Source of the DNA: Serratia rhizosphaerae
Lineage (GTDB): Bacteria > Pseudomonadota > Gammaproteobacteria > Enterobacterales > Enterobacteriaceae
DNA: 64,000 nt
Reading direction: 5' to 3'
NCBI RefSeq assembly: GCF_009817885.1
Contig: NZ_CP041764.1
Coordinates: 930,001 to 994,000, forward strand
The translations under genes and the position numbers were made by a program. Positions 17,503-25,521 of the stretch are shown in pieces. Each line of letters starts with the position of its first letter. The first letter of the stretch is position 1. The notes below the pieces were generated by a model. The model did not search any database, was not told the origin of the DNA, and saw only the letters and a list, made by a program, of their open reading frames with translations.

Positions 17503-17807
17503 AACCATCCTCAACGCAGAAGACGTTTCAAAAAGCATAGTCGCAAATTGAAATGACAAAATTTTGAAAGGAGATAAGTGCGTGAATGCAGGGTACCCAA
17601 CGCGGGAAACGGTATGAAATGAATTAAAATTATTAATAACATGCCTAATTGGCATATTTACCTGCACGGATAGCGCCGGTAACCGCCGTTCGGACACTCA
17701 GTACGGCTGGCGGAGTGAGGAATATCGACATTCAGGCAGAGAAAGCAGGCTTTACCCGGTAAAGTGTCGTAATATTCACTTACATCTGTAAAACAGGAGG
17801 TTATGCA

Positions 17808-18716
17808 ATGTTCGCTTTTATTATTATCGTGATTGTCGTGGCGTTGGTCACCGTTTTCGCCGGCGTCAAAATCGTGCCGCAAGGTTACCAGTGGACGGTA
17901 GAACGCTTCGGCCGTTATACCAAAACCTTAATGCCGGGCCTGAATCTGGTGGTGCCGTTTGTCGATCGCATCGGCCGTAAAATCAATATGATGGAACAGG
18001 TGTTGGATATCCCGTCGCAGGAGGTCATTTCCCGCGATAACGCCAACGTCTCCATCGACGCCGTCTGCTTTATTCAGGTGATCGATCCCGCGCGTGCGGC
18101 CTATGAGGTCAGCAATCTGGAACTGGCGATCATCAACCTGACCATGACCAACTTCCGCACCGTGCTGGGCGCCATGGAGCTGGACGAAATGCTGTCGCAG
18201 CGCGATAACATCAACAGCCGCCTGCTGCAGATTGTCGACGAAGCCACCAACCCGTGGGGCGTGAAGATCACCCGCATCGAAATCCGCGATGTACGTCCGC
18301 CGGCCGAACTGGTGGCCTCCATGAACGCCCAGATGAAGGCGGAGCGCACCAAGCGCGCCGATATTCTGGAGGCTGAAGGGGTGCGTCAGGCGGCAATCCT
18401 GCGCGCCGAAGGGGAAAAACAGTCGCAGATTCTGAAGGCGGAAGGCGAGCGGCAGTCGGCGTTCCTGCAGGCGGAAGCACGTGAACGTGCGGCCGAAGCG
18501 GAAGCGCGGGCCACCCAGTTGGTGTCTGACGCGATCGCCAGCGGCGACATCCAGGCGGTGAACTACTTTGTCGCGCAAAAATACACCGACGCGCTACAAA
18601 GCATCGGCGCCGCCGATAACAGCAAGGTGGTGATGATGCCGCTCGACGCCAGCAGCCTGCTCGGCTCTATCGGCGGCATCGCCGAACTGCTGAAAGACGG
18701 CAAAGGAAAAGCGTAA
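17808..18716 (+). CDS. qmcA: SPFH/stomatin-like membrane protein QmcA
   Basis: This SPFH-domain (flotillin/prohibitin-like) protein of the inner membrane has 302 residues. An N-terminal membrane segment (1-20) is followed by the SPFH domain (about 22-200). An Ala/Glu/Arg-rich amphipathic coiled coil with repeating RAEGEKQ and KAEGERQ units spans about 190-245. In E. coli it is linked to FtsH/HflKC membrane quality control. An AGGAGG lies ten bases before the ATG. Its stop codon overlaps the next start (TAATG), forming an operon with ybbJ. Confidence 0.94.
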   Translation: MFAFIIIVIVVALVTVFAGVKIVPQGYQWTVERFGRYTKTLMPGLNLVVPFVDRIGRKINMMEQVLDIPSQEVISRDNANVSIDAVCFIQVIDPARAAYEVSNLELAIINLTMTNFRTVLGAMELDEMLSQRDNINSRLLQIVDEATNPWGVKITRIEIRDVRPPAELVASMNAQMKAERTKRADILEAEGVRQAAILRAEGEKQSQILKAEGERQSAFLQAEARERAAEAEARATQLVSDAIASGDIQAVNYFVAQKYTDALQSIGAADNSKVVMMPLDASSLLGSIGGIAELLKDGKGKA

Positions 18717-19177
18717 TGCTGGCGGCGATTGTGGAAAACCCGCAGTGGTTCTGGCTGTCGCTCGGCGGCCTGCTGCTGATTGCCGAGATGCTCGGCACCA
18801 GCGGTTATCTGCTGTGGAGCGGCGTGGCGGCGGCAATCGTCGGCACGCTGGTCTGGCTGTTTCCGGGCATCGGCTGGGAATGGCAAGGGGTGCTGTTTGC
18901 CATTTTGGTCGTCGTGGTCGCCTACCTGTGGTGGTATTGGCTGCGCGCCCGTGCCTCCGCCAGCGACGGCGCTCAGGCGCTTAACCAACGCAACCGGCAG
19001 CTGATCGGCACCCGCGCTACGCTGACCGAACCGCTGCATAACGGCCTGGGTCGCATTAATATCGGCGACGGCAGCTGGCGCGCCCGCGCGGCGCAAGATT
19101 TACCGGCGGGCACCGAAGTGGAAGTGGTCGCCGTGGAGGGCACGACGCTGGTGATCCGCGCCGTCAACCGCGGATAA
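18716..19177 (+). CDS. ybbJ: NfeD-like membrane protein YbbJ
   Basis: A product of 153 residues with two or three membrane segments (about 10-30, 33-52, 55-78) and a C-terminal OB-fold domain (GTRATLTEPLHNGLGRINIGDGSW onwards, about 97-150), the layout of short NfeD proteins. NfeD partners are regularly encoded next to stomatin homologues, as here with qmcA at a one-base overlap. They probably form a membrane microdomain complex; the molecular role is not firmly known. Confidence 0.92.
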   Translation: MLAAIVENPQWFWLSLGGLLLIAEMLGTSGYLLWSGVAAAIVGTLVWLFPGIGWEWQGVLFAILVVVVAYLWWYWLRARASASDGAQALNQRNRQLIGTRATLTEPLHNGLGRINIGDGSWRARAAQDLPAGTEVEVVAVEGTTLVIRAVNRG

Positions 19178-19189
19178 CGGCATCACCGC

Positions 19190-19594
19190 TTAACCCGGCG
19201 TATGGCAGCAGCCGGCCAGGTTATTAATGATCGGGCAGTCAGCGCCGTCATCGCCCGGACACTGCTCAGCCAGCGTCAACAGACGCTGGCGCATCTCCTG
19301 CAGCGCCTGGATATGTTTTTCTATCTCCGTCACCTTGTGCAGGGTACGCGCTTTAACGTCGGCGCTATGCCGCGCCGGATTGTTAAACAGGGCCACCAGC
19401 TCACGACACTCGTCCAGATTAAAGCCCACCTGCCGCGCCTGGCGCAGCAAGGTCAACTCTTCAATATGTTTAGGGTTGTAGCTGCGATAGCCGTTGTCGG
19501 TGCGGATCGGCGCGGTAACCAGGCCTTTTTCCTCATAGAAGCGGATGGCCTTGCTGGTTAAGCCGGTTTTTTTCGCCACATCGCTGATATTCAT
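19190..19594 (-). CDS. cueR: Copper-responsive MerR-family activator CueR
   Basis: A Cu(I)-sensing transcription activator of 134 residues. The winged-helix MNISDVAKKTGLTSKAIRFYEEKGLV is followed by a dimerisation helix and the metal loop with Cys112 and Cys120 (CPGDDGADC), exactly the CueR spacing. The start at 19594 has GGGGGG upstream. The target is evident in this window: a perfect CueR-type promoter at 20121-20151 before copZ. A second, less perfect MerR-like box lies just upstream of cueR itself at 19605-19635. Confidence 0.96.
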   Translation of the reverse strand: MNISDVAKKTGLTSKAIRFYEEKGLVTAPIRTDNGYRSYNPKHIEELTLLRQARQVGFNLDECRELVALFNNPARHSADVKARTLHKVTEIEKHIQALQEMRQRLLTLAEQCPGDDGADCPIINNLAGCCHTPG

Positions 19595-19604
19595 CGTTCC
19601 CCCC

Positions 19605-19635
19605 TTGACCTTACCCTTGCGGTGAAGATCCTGTA
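19605..19635 (+). promoter_or_regulatory. Possible second CueR/MerR-type box in front of cueR
   Basis: TTGACC followed by an imperfect dyad (ACCTTAC ... GTGAAGAT) repeats the layout of the copZ promoter at 20121. The -10 position 19 bases on (CCTGTA) is poor. It points away from cueR into a stretch with no plus-strand gene. It may be an autoregulatory site or the relic of a lost target gene. Confidence 0.35.
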
Positions 19636-19836
19636 TCGCGCAGTACCGTAACATACAGCGCCAGCTCAGCAGTTTACTAGTCTACCTCTAAACCCCCCGG
19701 CTCGCCTCCAGAATATGACGATACCCGTTAGGGCGTGGTACGCCGGCGCATCCAGCAGGCCGTCAGGAGATAAAGTTATCCTCAGCCTGCTCCAGGCCAA
19801 TGGCTTTTTTGCAAAAATATTTTCCACTTAAATATA

Positions 19837-20013
19837 TCAATACCATTTGTTGTATTTGATATATAAAAAAGAGACTAATATGATCCAAGACACGCTAAGA
19901 AGCGCAGAGTAACTCGGAATAAATCGCACAAAAACATAAACACCTAGTAAGATGATTACCGCAGGAATCAAATAAAAAAAGGACTGAATAAGCCATAACA
20001 TTGCGCGTTTCAT
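19837..20013 (-). CDS. Putative small membrane protein, 58 aa
   Basis: An ATG frame of 58 codons reading MKRAMLWLIQSFFYLIPAVI onwards, with two hydrophobic stretches (about 5-30 and 36-52) and a basic/aromatic end KYNKWY. The ribosome binding site is weak (GAGAT 12 bases upstream). It sits in an AT-rich 600-base gap between cueR and copZ, the place where E. coli carries ybaS-ybaT. I do not recognise it. The remaining bases 19636-19836 and 20014-20120 show no other frame. Confidence 0.35.
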   Translation of the reverse strand: MKRAMLWLIQSFFYLIPAVIILLGVYVFVRFIPSYSALLSVSWIILVSFLYIKYNKWY

Positions 20014-20120
20014 TTTCGCAAGATCTCATCTCTAGCGTCTGCGTTTTTTCCTTCGTTATTATCACTGCAATTTATTTCACAAATCACATTATTCATTTAA
20101 TGCTCAATAAAAGTAAAATC

Positions 20121-20151
20121 TTGACCTTCCCCCAGCGGTAAGGTTTAACCT
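20121..20151 (+). promoter_or_regulatory. CueR-activated promoter of copZ
   Basis: TTGACC (20121-20126) and TAACCT (20146-20151) are separated by the 19-base spacer typical of MerR-family targets. The spacer contains the dyad ACCTTCC ... GTAAGGT (20124-20130, 20138-20144). It is almost the E. coli copA promoter as I recall it. Confidence 0.88.
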
Positions 20152-20219
20152 CATTCTCAGTGAAAAGCGTTAAGGCGGTCAAGCCTTAATCAATAATGCT
20201 CAAATGAAGGAGACAAACC

Positions 20220-20423
20220 ATGTCGAATACTACCGTACTTACGCTGCAGGGCCTCACTTGCTCACACTGCGTCGGGCATACGCGTAAAGCTCTGGAAGCC
20301 GTTCCCGGCGTTACCGCCGCCGACGTCACCCTTGAGCAGGCCAAAGTCACCGGTGACGCCGCGCCGCAGGCGCTGATCGGCGCCGTAGAGCAGGCCGGCT
20401 ACCACGCTCAGCTGGCCGGGTAA
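20220..20423 (+). CDS. copZ: Stand-alone HMA-domain copper chaperone (CopZ-like), in the copA position
   Basis: A 67-residue single HMA domain with Cu(I)-binding Cys14 and Cys17 in the motif LTCSHC, closely resembling the first metal-binding domain of E. coli CopA. A GGAG binding site and CueR promoter precede it. The neighbourhood (cueR on one side, ybaP on the other) is where copA normally lies, but the frame stops after one domain. None of the three plus-strand frames downstream carries ATPase sequence before ybaP. It is therefore a chaperone formed by loss of the ATPase part, or a replacement; full CopA would have to be encoded elsewhere. E. coli makes an equivalent short product by ribosomal frameshifting in copA. 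Confidence 0.85.
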   Translation: MSNTTVLTLQGLTCSHCVGHTRKALEAVPGVTAADVTLEQAKVTGDAAPQALIGAVEQAGYHAQLAG

Positions 20424-20475
20424 CGCCACCGCTCATCGCGGCCGGCATTTCAGTAATCTCCTGCCGGTACCTCCC

Positions 20476-20498
20476 TCGGCGGCGCGTTAAGCCGCCGA
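20476..20498. terminator. Hairpin downstream of copZ
   Basis: An 8-bp stem TCGGCGGC / GCCGCCGA (20476-20483, 20491-20498) with a 7-base loop. No T-tract follows, so it could be a terminator remnant or a transcript-end stabiliser. Confidence 0.4.
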
Positions 20499-20646
20499 AC
20501 ACCCTCTCCCCTTCCTCTTTGGGATAATTCCACCGTTTCTCAGGCTTTCCCACACGGCGCACAGCGTTTAGCATGGATCACACATTTCACCCATCAGCTT
20601 TCAAGTAATGTTGGAATCTTACAGGGATAAACAGGAGCTATGCCGT

Positions 20647-21453
20647 ATGGGTCAACTGTTACGCCGTTTTGCCGTTTTTCTTGGCTTAATATCGCCAGCG
20701 GCCTACGCCTATCCGGGCATAGATATTACGCTGCCGGGCGATCGGCAACTGCATCTGGTCGGCAGTATCCATATGGGAACAGCCAATATGGCGCCGCTGC
20801 CCGCCCGGTTACTCAGCCGTCTGAAGCAGGCCGACGCTCTGATTGTCGAGGCCGATATCACTGGTTCAGCATCGCCGTTTGGCGAGGCGGAAGAGCAGCC
20901 GCCGCTGGCTGAACGCCTGAATGATAAGGAGCAACAGCGTTTACAGACGCTGTGCCAGGAGTTGGGCGCCGATAGTGCACTGTTCGATACGCTGCCCGGC
21001 TGGCAGATTGCGCTGACCATGCAGGCACGTCAGGCGCAGCGGTTGGGGCTGCGTGCGGAATACGGCATCGATTACCAGCTGTTGGACGCCGCCAAAAGCC
21101 AACAAAAAAAGGTGATAGAGCTGGAAGGCGCCGACACGCAGCTCAAAATGCTGCAACAGCTGCCCGAAGGCGGGATGGCGCTGCTGCGCGATACGCTGAC
21201 GCACTGGCACACCAACGCCCGCCTGCTGCAAACCATGATCGGCTGGTGGCTGGACAGCCAGCCCAGCATCGCTCTGGATACGCTGCCCACCACCTTCAGC
21301 ACCGGGCTGTATGATGTGCTGATGCATCAGCGTAATCTGCAGTGGCAACACCAGTTGCAGGCGCTGCCGCCCGGTAACTATGTGGTGGCCGTCGGCGCGC
21401 TGCACCTGTACGGCGAAGACAACCTGCCGGAGATGCTGCAAAAAGCGCCATAA
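20647..21453 (+). CDS. ybaP: TraB/GumN-family protein YbaP
   Basis: The product has 268 residues. The N-terminus (residues 1-20) is basic then hydrophobic, a probable signal peptide or membrane anchor. The TraB/GumN core carries the paired GX2H-type motifs HLVGSIHMGT near 37 and VVAVGALHLYGEDN near 250, and a conserved Glu in IVEAD near 68. TraB-like proteins are proposed metal-dependent peptidases; the E. coli function is unknown. The start at 20647 has AGGAG nine bases upstream. It adjoins the copper locus as in E. coli. Confidence 0.88.
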   Translation: MGQLLRRFAVFLGLISPAAYAYPGIDITLPGDRQLHLVGSIHMGTANMAPLPARLLSRLKQADALIVEADITGSASPFGEAEEQPPLAERLNDKEQQRLQTLCQELGADSALFDTLPGWQIALTMQARQAQRLGLRAEYGIDYQLLDAAKSQQKKVIELEGADTQLKMLQQLPEGGMALLRDTLTHWHTNARLLQTMIGWWLDSQPSIALDTLPTTFSTGLYDVLMHQRNLQWQHQLQALPPGNYVVAVGALHLYGEDNLPEMLQKAP

Positions 21454-21458
21454 AAAAA

Positions 21459-21480
21459 TGGCCAATATCGCTATTGGCCA
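21459..21480. terminator. Hairpin after ybaP
   Basis: A perfect 9-bp stem TGGCCAATA / TATTGGCCA (21459-21467, 21472-21480) with a TCGC loop begins five bases after the ybaP stop. The A run lies upstream and no T-tract follows on the plus strand. Confidence 0.55.
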
Positions 21481-21686
21481 GTCAAAGAGGAATTTCTCAT
21501 ATTTTAGTTATACGCATGCAGCCGCTCAGCGGCTGCGGCAGACAGGGTAACAACCTGTATAACAACTTGGCAACCGACTTTACTTAGCCGGCATACTCAT
21601 ACCGCCAGCGTCGTACATTTGCCGGCATGCCGCCGTTCGGCGTACAGTTTACCCACTCTGGCTATTACGGTTTAAGGACACCGATT

Positions 21687-22166
21687 ATGACACCCGCAGT
21701 CGTACTGCTTGAAAAAAACAGGGTCGCTTTTACGCTCCACCCCTACCATCACGATAGCGATGAAACCAATTTTGGCGATGAAGCGGTAAAAAAACTGGGG
21801 CTGAACGCCGACCAGGTGTACAAAACGCTGCTGGTGGCGCTGAACGGCGACGCCAAAAAGCTGGCGGTGGCGGTCACGCCGGTCGCCACGCAGTTGGATC
21901 TGAAAAAGGTCGCCAAGGCGCTGGGGGCAAAAAAGGCGGATATGGCCGATCCGCAGCTGGCGCAGCGCGTTACCGGCTATCTGGTAGGCGGCATCAGTCC
22001 ACTGGGGCAAAAGAAACGGCTGCCGACGGTAATCGACAGCCCGGCGCAGCAGTTCGCCACCATTTTCATCTCAGGCGGCAAGCGCGGGCTGGATATTGAA
22101 CTGGCGGCCGACGATTTATGCCGTCTTCTGACCGGCACCTTCGCCGATATCGCCAAGCGGGATTGA
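21687..22166 (+). CDS. ybaK: Cys-tRNA(Pro)/Cys-tRNA(Cys) deacylase YbaK
   Basis: A trans-editing enzyme that hydrolyses Cys mis-attached to tRNA-Pro, 159 residues as in E. coli. The start at 21687 matches the family N-terminus MTPAVVLLEKN; an upstream in-frame ATG at 21627 is ignored. Conserved features are the Lys in DQVYKTLLVAL near 46, LGAKKADMAD and GYLVGGISPLGQKK near 100-113. It is convergent with ushA. Confidence 0.95.
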   Translation: MTPAVVLLEKNRVAFTLHPYHHDSDETNFGDEAVKKLGLNADQVYKTLLVALNGDAKKLAVAVTPVATQLDLKKVAKALGAKKADMADPQLAQRVTGYLVGGISPLGQKKRLPTVIDSPAQQFATIFISGGKRGLDIELAADDLCRLLTGTFADIAKRD

Positions 22167-22190
22167 GTCCGTCACTGACGTCAGCGAACA

Positions 22191-22220
22191 ACGGGCGGCC
22201 TGCTCACGCCGACCGCCCGT
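22191..22220. terminator. Hairpin between convergent ybaK and ushA
   Basis: A perfect 8-bp stem ACGGGCGG / CCGCCCGT (22191-22198, 22213-22220) with a 14-base loop. It is GC-rich and poor in T on either side. Confidence 0.5.
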
Positions 22221-22226
22221 GATGCA

Positions 22227-23879
22227 TTACTGATACACAATCTCGCCTTTCGGTTCGAACGCCGCCGCATCCAGCGGCGAGTGCTTCTCGATATACTTTT
22301 TCAGCACCTCGGCGTCGATAAAGCCGGTATTCACGTAGCTCGGCAGGCCGTCAATCTTCGGATAGCCATCGCCGCCCAGCGCGTTGAAGTTCAGCGTCGC
22401 CATCCGGTAGGTTTTATCCGCCTGCAGCGGTTGGCCGTTAATCTTCACCGCGCTGACGCCGCTGCCGTCCGCCACCAGGCTGACGTTGGCGAACTGCGCA
22501 TAGGCGCCAGAGTCCGGCTTCATATTAGCCACCACCGCCAGATACTTCTCGATTTCACGGCCTGTCATATCGGCATACACCAGCGTATTGCCGAACGGCT
22601 GCACCTTGAGCACGCTTTTGTAGGTAATATCGCCGGCTTCGATAGAGTCACGCACCCCGCCGCCGCTCATCACGGCAAAGTCGGCGTTGGCGCGTTCCAT
22701 CTGCGCCGCCAGCAGTACGCGCGCCAGATTGGTCTGTACAAAGCGGACTTTGCTGCGGTCCCCTTCCAGCTTGCCGTTGACGCTGCCGATTTTCACCTCC
22801 AGCTGCGCTTTGCCTTTATCCTGGAACGGCGTCAGCAGTTTCATCATCGCCGGATCTTCCGCGATCTGTCGGGTGTAGTAGACGCGCTCGCTGCTGCCGT
22901 CGGCCTTCTCCACCTTTTTCTTCAGGTTCACCGGGATCAGCTGATAATGCTTCAGCGTCAGCTTGCCGTTGCGGAACTGGAAGTCCGCCCGCCCGACGTA
23001 TTTGCCCCATTCGTGCGCCTGCACGATCCAGGTGCCATTCTGCCGATCCGGCGAACACGGCGTGCCCGGCACATAGTCCACCTGTTTGTGGTTATCACTT
23101 GCCATGCATACCGGATCCTGCGAGTGGCCGCCGACGATCAAATCGAGGTAACCGGCCGGCAGGCTGCGCGCCATTTCCACATCCCCCGGCGCGTTGGAAC
23201 CGTGATTGCCGTTATCGTAATGCCCCATATGGGTGGCGGCGATAATCACATCCGGCTGTTCCTCTTTGCGCAGTTGCTCTACCACCTGTTTGGCTTCCTG
23301 CGCCGGCGGGCGGGATTCGATATCGGTGAAATATTCCGGGTTGCCAATTTTGGCGGTATCGTCGGTCGTCAGGCCGAGAACCGCAATCTTGATGCCCTGC
23401 CGGTCAAACAGCGCGTAAGGCTTAAACAGCCGTTGCCCGCTGCTTTTCTGGTAGATATTGGCGGATAACAGCGGGAAGGTCGCCCACTTCTCCTGCTGGC
23501 GCAGTACGCTGAGCGGATTATCAAATTCGTGGTTGCCGACGGCCATCGCATCATAGCCGATCAGATTCATACCACGAAAATCCGGTTCCGCATCCTGCAG
23601 ATCGGATTCCGGCACGCCGGTGTTGATATCACCGCCCGACAGCAGCAACAGGCTGCCGCCGCTGGCCGCCACCTCCTGACGAATGCCGTCCACCAGCGTT
23701 TTTTGCGCGCCGAGGCCATACTCCCCGTGGTCGTTTTGCCAGAAATGGCCATGATGATCGTTGGTATGCAGGATAGTGATGTCGTAGGTCTTATCCTTCT
23801 CCCAGGCGCTGGCCAATCCCGGCAGCAGACTCAGGGAAATCAGCAGCGCCCTGGCGCTGGCTGTTAACGAAAAACGCAT
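22227..23879 (-). CDS. ushA: Periplasmic UDP-sugar hydrolase / 5'-nucleotidase
   Basis: A periplasmic dimetal enzyme cleaving UDP-sugars and nucleotides, allowing use of extracellular nucleotides. It has 550 residues, identical in length to E. coli. A Sec signal peptide (about 1-25, ending GLASA) precedes the metallophosphatase domain with metal-ligand motifs ILHTNDHHGHF near 35, SGGDINTG near 82, GNHEFDNPL near 116 and GGHSQDP near 252. The C-terminal substrate-binding domain (about 360-550) contains SGGGVRDSI and FNALGGDGYP. It is divergent from fsr, as in E. coli. Confidence 0.96.
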   Translation of the reverse strand: MRFSLTASARALLISLSLLPGLASAWEKDKTYDITILHTNDHHGHFWQNDHGEYGLGAQKTLVDGIRQEVAASGGSLLLLSGGDINTGVPESDLQDAEPDFRGMNLIGYDAMAVGNHEFDNPLSVLRQQEKWATFPLLSANIYQKSSGQRLFKPYALFDRQGIKIAVLGLTTDDTAKIGNPEYFTDIESRPPAQEAKQVVEQLRKEEQPDVIIAATHMGHYDNGNHGSNAPGDVEMARSLPAGYLDLIVGGHSQDPVCMASDNHKQVDYVPGTPCSPDRQNGTWIVQAHEWGKYVGRADFQFRNGKLTLKHYQLIPVNLKKKVEKADGSSERVYYTRQIAEDPAMMKLLTPFQDKGKAQLEVKIGSVNGKLEGDRSKVRFVQTNLARVLLAAQMERANADFAVMSGGGVRDSIEAGDITYKSVLKVQPFGNTLVYADMTGREIEKYLAVVANMKPDSGAYAQFANVSLVADGSGVSAVKINGQPLQADKTYRMATLNFNALGGDGYPKIDGLPSYVNTGFIDAEVLKKYIEKHSPLDAAAFEPKGEIVYQ

Positions 23880-24060
23880 GGCGACTCTCCAGATAATCTC
23901 AATAGGACAAGTAGTGATAAAGATGGAATTGTACCGTGAATTAATCGCTTACGATTTCAAATAATTGGGATATGCATCAAATTATGTCGCATATGGCAAA
24001 AAATAAACAACCCGCCTAAGATAGGAGCCTCTCTCTGTTACTTACCAGGCTAATAATAAT

Positions 24061-25281
24061 ATGACCGATCGTAGCGATAGCGCTGCGCCGCTGGCCGGCA
24101 ACAGCGCGGTAAAAGGCACCGCTTTCTCGATTCTCGGCGCCATCAGCGTTTCCCACCTGCTCAACGATATGATCCAGTCGCTGATACTGGCGATCTACCC
24201 GATCCTACAGGCCGACTTTAACCTCAGCTTCGTACAGATCGGTATGATCACTCTGACCTATCAGCTGACCGCTTCCCTACTGCAGCCGCTGATTGGCTAC
24301 TACACCGATAAATATCCGCAGCCTTACTCGCTGCCGATCGGCATGGGCTTTACCCTGTCCGGCCTGCTGCTGCTGTCGGTGGCCAATACCTTCCCGCTGG
24401 TGCTATTGGCCGCCGCGCTGGTGGGCACCGGCTCCTCGGTGTTCCATCCGGAATCGTCGCGGGTGGCGCGCATGGCCTCCGGCGGCCGCCACGGCCTGGC
24501 GCAGTCGCTGTTTCAGGTCGGCGGCAACTTCGGCAGTTCGCTCGGCCCACTGCTGGCGGCGCTGATTATCGCCCCATACGGTAAAGGCAATATCGCCTGG
24601 TTTACGCTGGCGGCGCTGCTGGCCATCGTGGTGCTGCTGCAGGTCAGCAAGTGGTATCAGCAGCAGCATCGCGCGGCACAGAATAGGCCGAAAACGGCGT
24701 CCGCCATCAAACCGCTGCCCAAACGCACCGTGGCGTTTTCACTGACCATTCTGCTGGTGCTGATTTTTTCCAAATACTTCTATCTCACCAGCATCAGCAG
24801 CTATTACACCTTTTATCTGATACATAAGTTCGGCGTTTCGGTGCAGAATGCGCAAATTCATCTGTTTGCCTTCCTGTTCGCCGTCGCCGCCGGCACCATT
24901 ATCGGCGGGCCTCTCGGCGACAGGTTCGGCCGTAAATATGTTATTTGGGCCTCAATTCTTGGCGCGGCGCCGTTTACCCTGGCTTTACCCTACGTATCCC
25001 TGGCCTGGACCGGCGTTTTAACGGTGATTATCGGTCTAATTCTCGCCTCCGCCTTCTCCGCCATTCTGGTTTACGCGCAGGAGCTGATTCCCGGCAAAGT
25101 GGGGATGGTTTCCGGCTTATTCTTCGGTTTTGCTTTCGGCATGGGCGGATTAGGTGCGGCAGTGCTTGGCTATGTCGCCGATTTGACCAGTATCGAACTG
25201 GTTTACAAAATCTGTGCTTTCCTGCCGTTAATCGGCATTATCACCGCCTTACTACCGAATATGGACGGTAAGACGCGTTAA
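24061..25281 (+). CDS. fsr: MFS efflux transporter, fosmidomycin-resistance type
   Basis: An inner-membrane major-facilitator protein of 406 residues with about twelve membrane segments and a basic central loop (about 200-225, QQQHRAAQNRPK). The MFS signature GGPLGDRFGRKYVIW is near 282. Sequence and position next to ushA match E. coli Fsr, whose overexpression gives fosmidomycin resistance. The physiological substrate is uncertain. It begins with an ATG after a short AT-rich region; the ribosome binding site is poor. Confidence 0.9.
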   Translation: MTDRSDSAAPLAGNSAVKGTAFSILGAISVSHLLNDMIQSLILAIYPILQADFNLSFVQIGMITLTYQLTASLLQPLIGYYTDKYPQPYSLPIGMGFTLSGLLLLSVANTFPLVLLAAALVGTGSSVFHPESSRVARMASGGRHGLAQSLFQVGGNFGSSLGPLLAALIIAPYGKGNIAWFTLAALLAIVVLLQVSKWYQQQHRAAQNRPKTASAIKPLPKRTVAFSLTILLVLIFSKYFYLTSISSYYTFYLIHKFGVSVQNAQIHLFAFLFAVAAGTIIGGPLGDRFGRKYVIWASILGAAPFTLALPYVSLAWTGVLTVIIGLILASAFSAILVYAQELIPGKVGMVSGLFFGFAFGMGGLGAAVLGYVADLTSIELVYKICAFLPLIGIITALLPNMDGKTR

Positions 25282-25294
25282 AGAAACCACTTTT

Positions 25295-25326
25295 CCCGGC
25301 TGAAAGCGATCGCGCAGCCGGGATTT
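25295..25326 (+). terminator. Hairpin terminator after fsr
   Basis: An 8-bp stem CCCGGCTG / CAGCCGGG (25295-25302, 25315-25322) with a 12-base loop is followed by ATTTCC. It lies 13 bases after the fsr stop. Confidence 0.55.
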
Positions 25327-25521
25327 CCTCATGCGCCAGGCTGGCTAATGCCTCAATGTCCGCCAAAATCCCCTGTTCATTCCCTTTCCGGCAATATTGC
25401 ATACTTTTTTATAAAAAAGACAAACTCAGTCAAACTATGATTGATTAAATGCAATAAACTAAATGTATCAATACGTAAAAAAACGCCACCTGCCGTAACC
25501 CCTACCCAAGAAGGAGCCTGG

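Noticed and set aside
17503..17697. N-terminal extension of Cfa by 65 codons
   Set aside because: The extra sequence lacks family similarity, whereas the ATG at 17502 has a good ribosome binding site and gives the standard length.
18360..18480. Tandem GCGGAAGG-type repeats within qmcA
   Set aside because: They encode the heptad-like Ala/Glu coiled coil of the SPFH protein and are not an independent DNA repeat.
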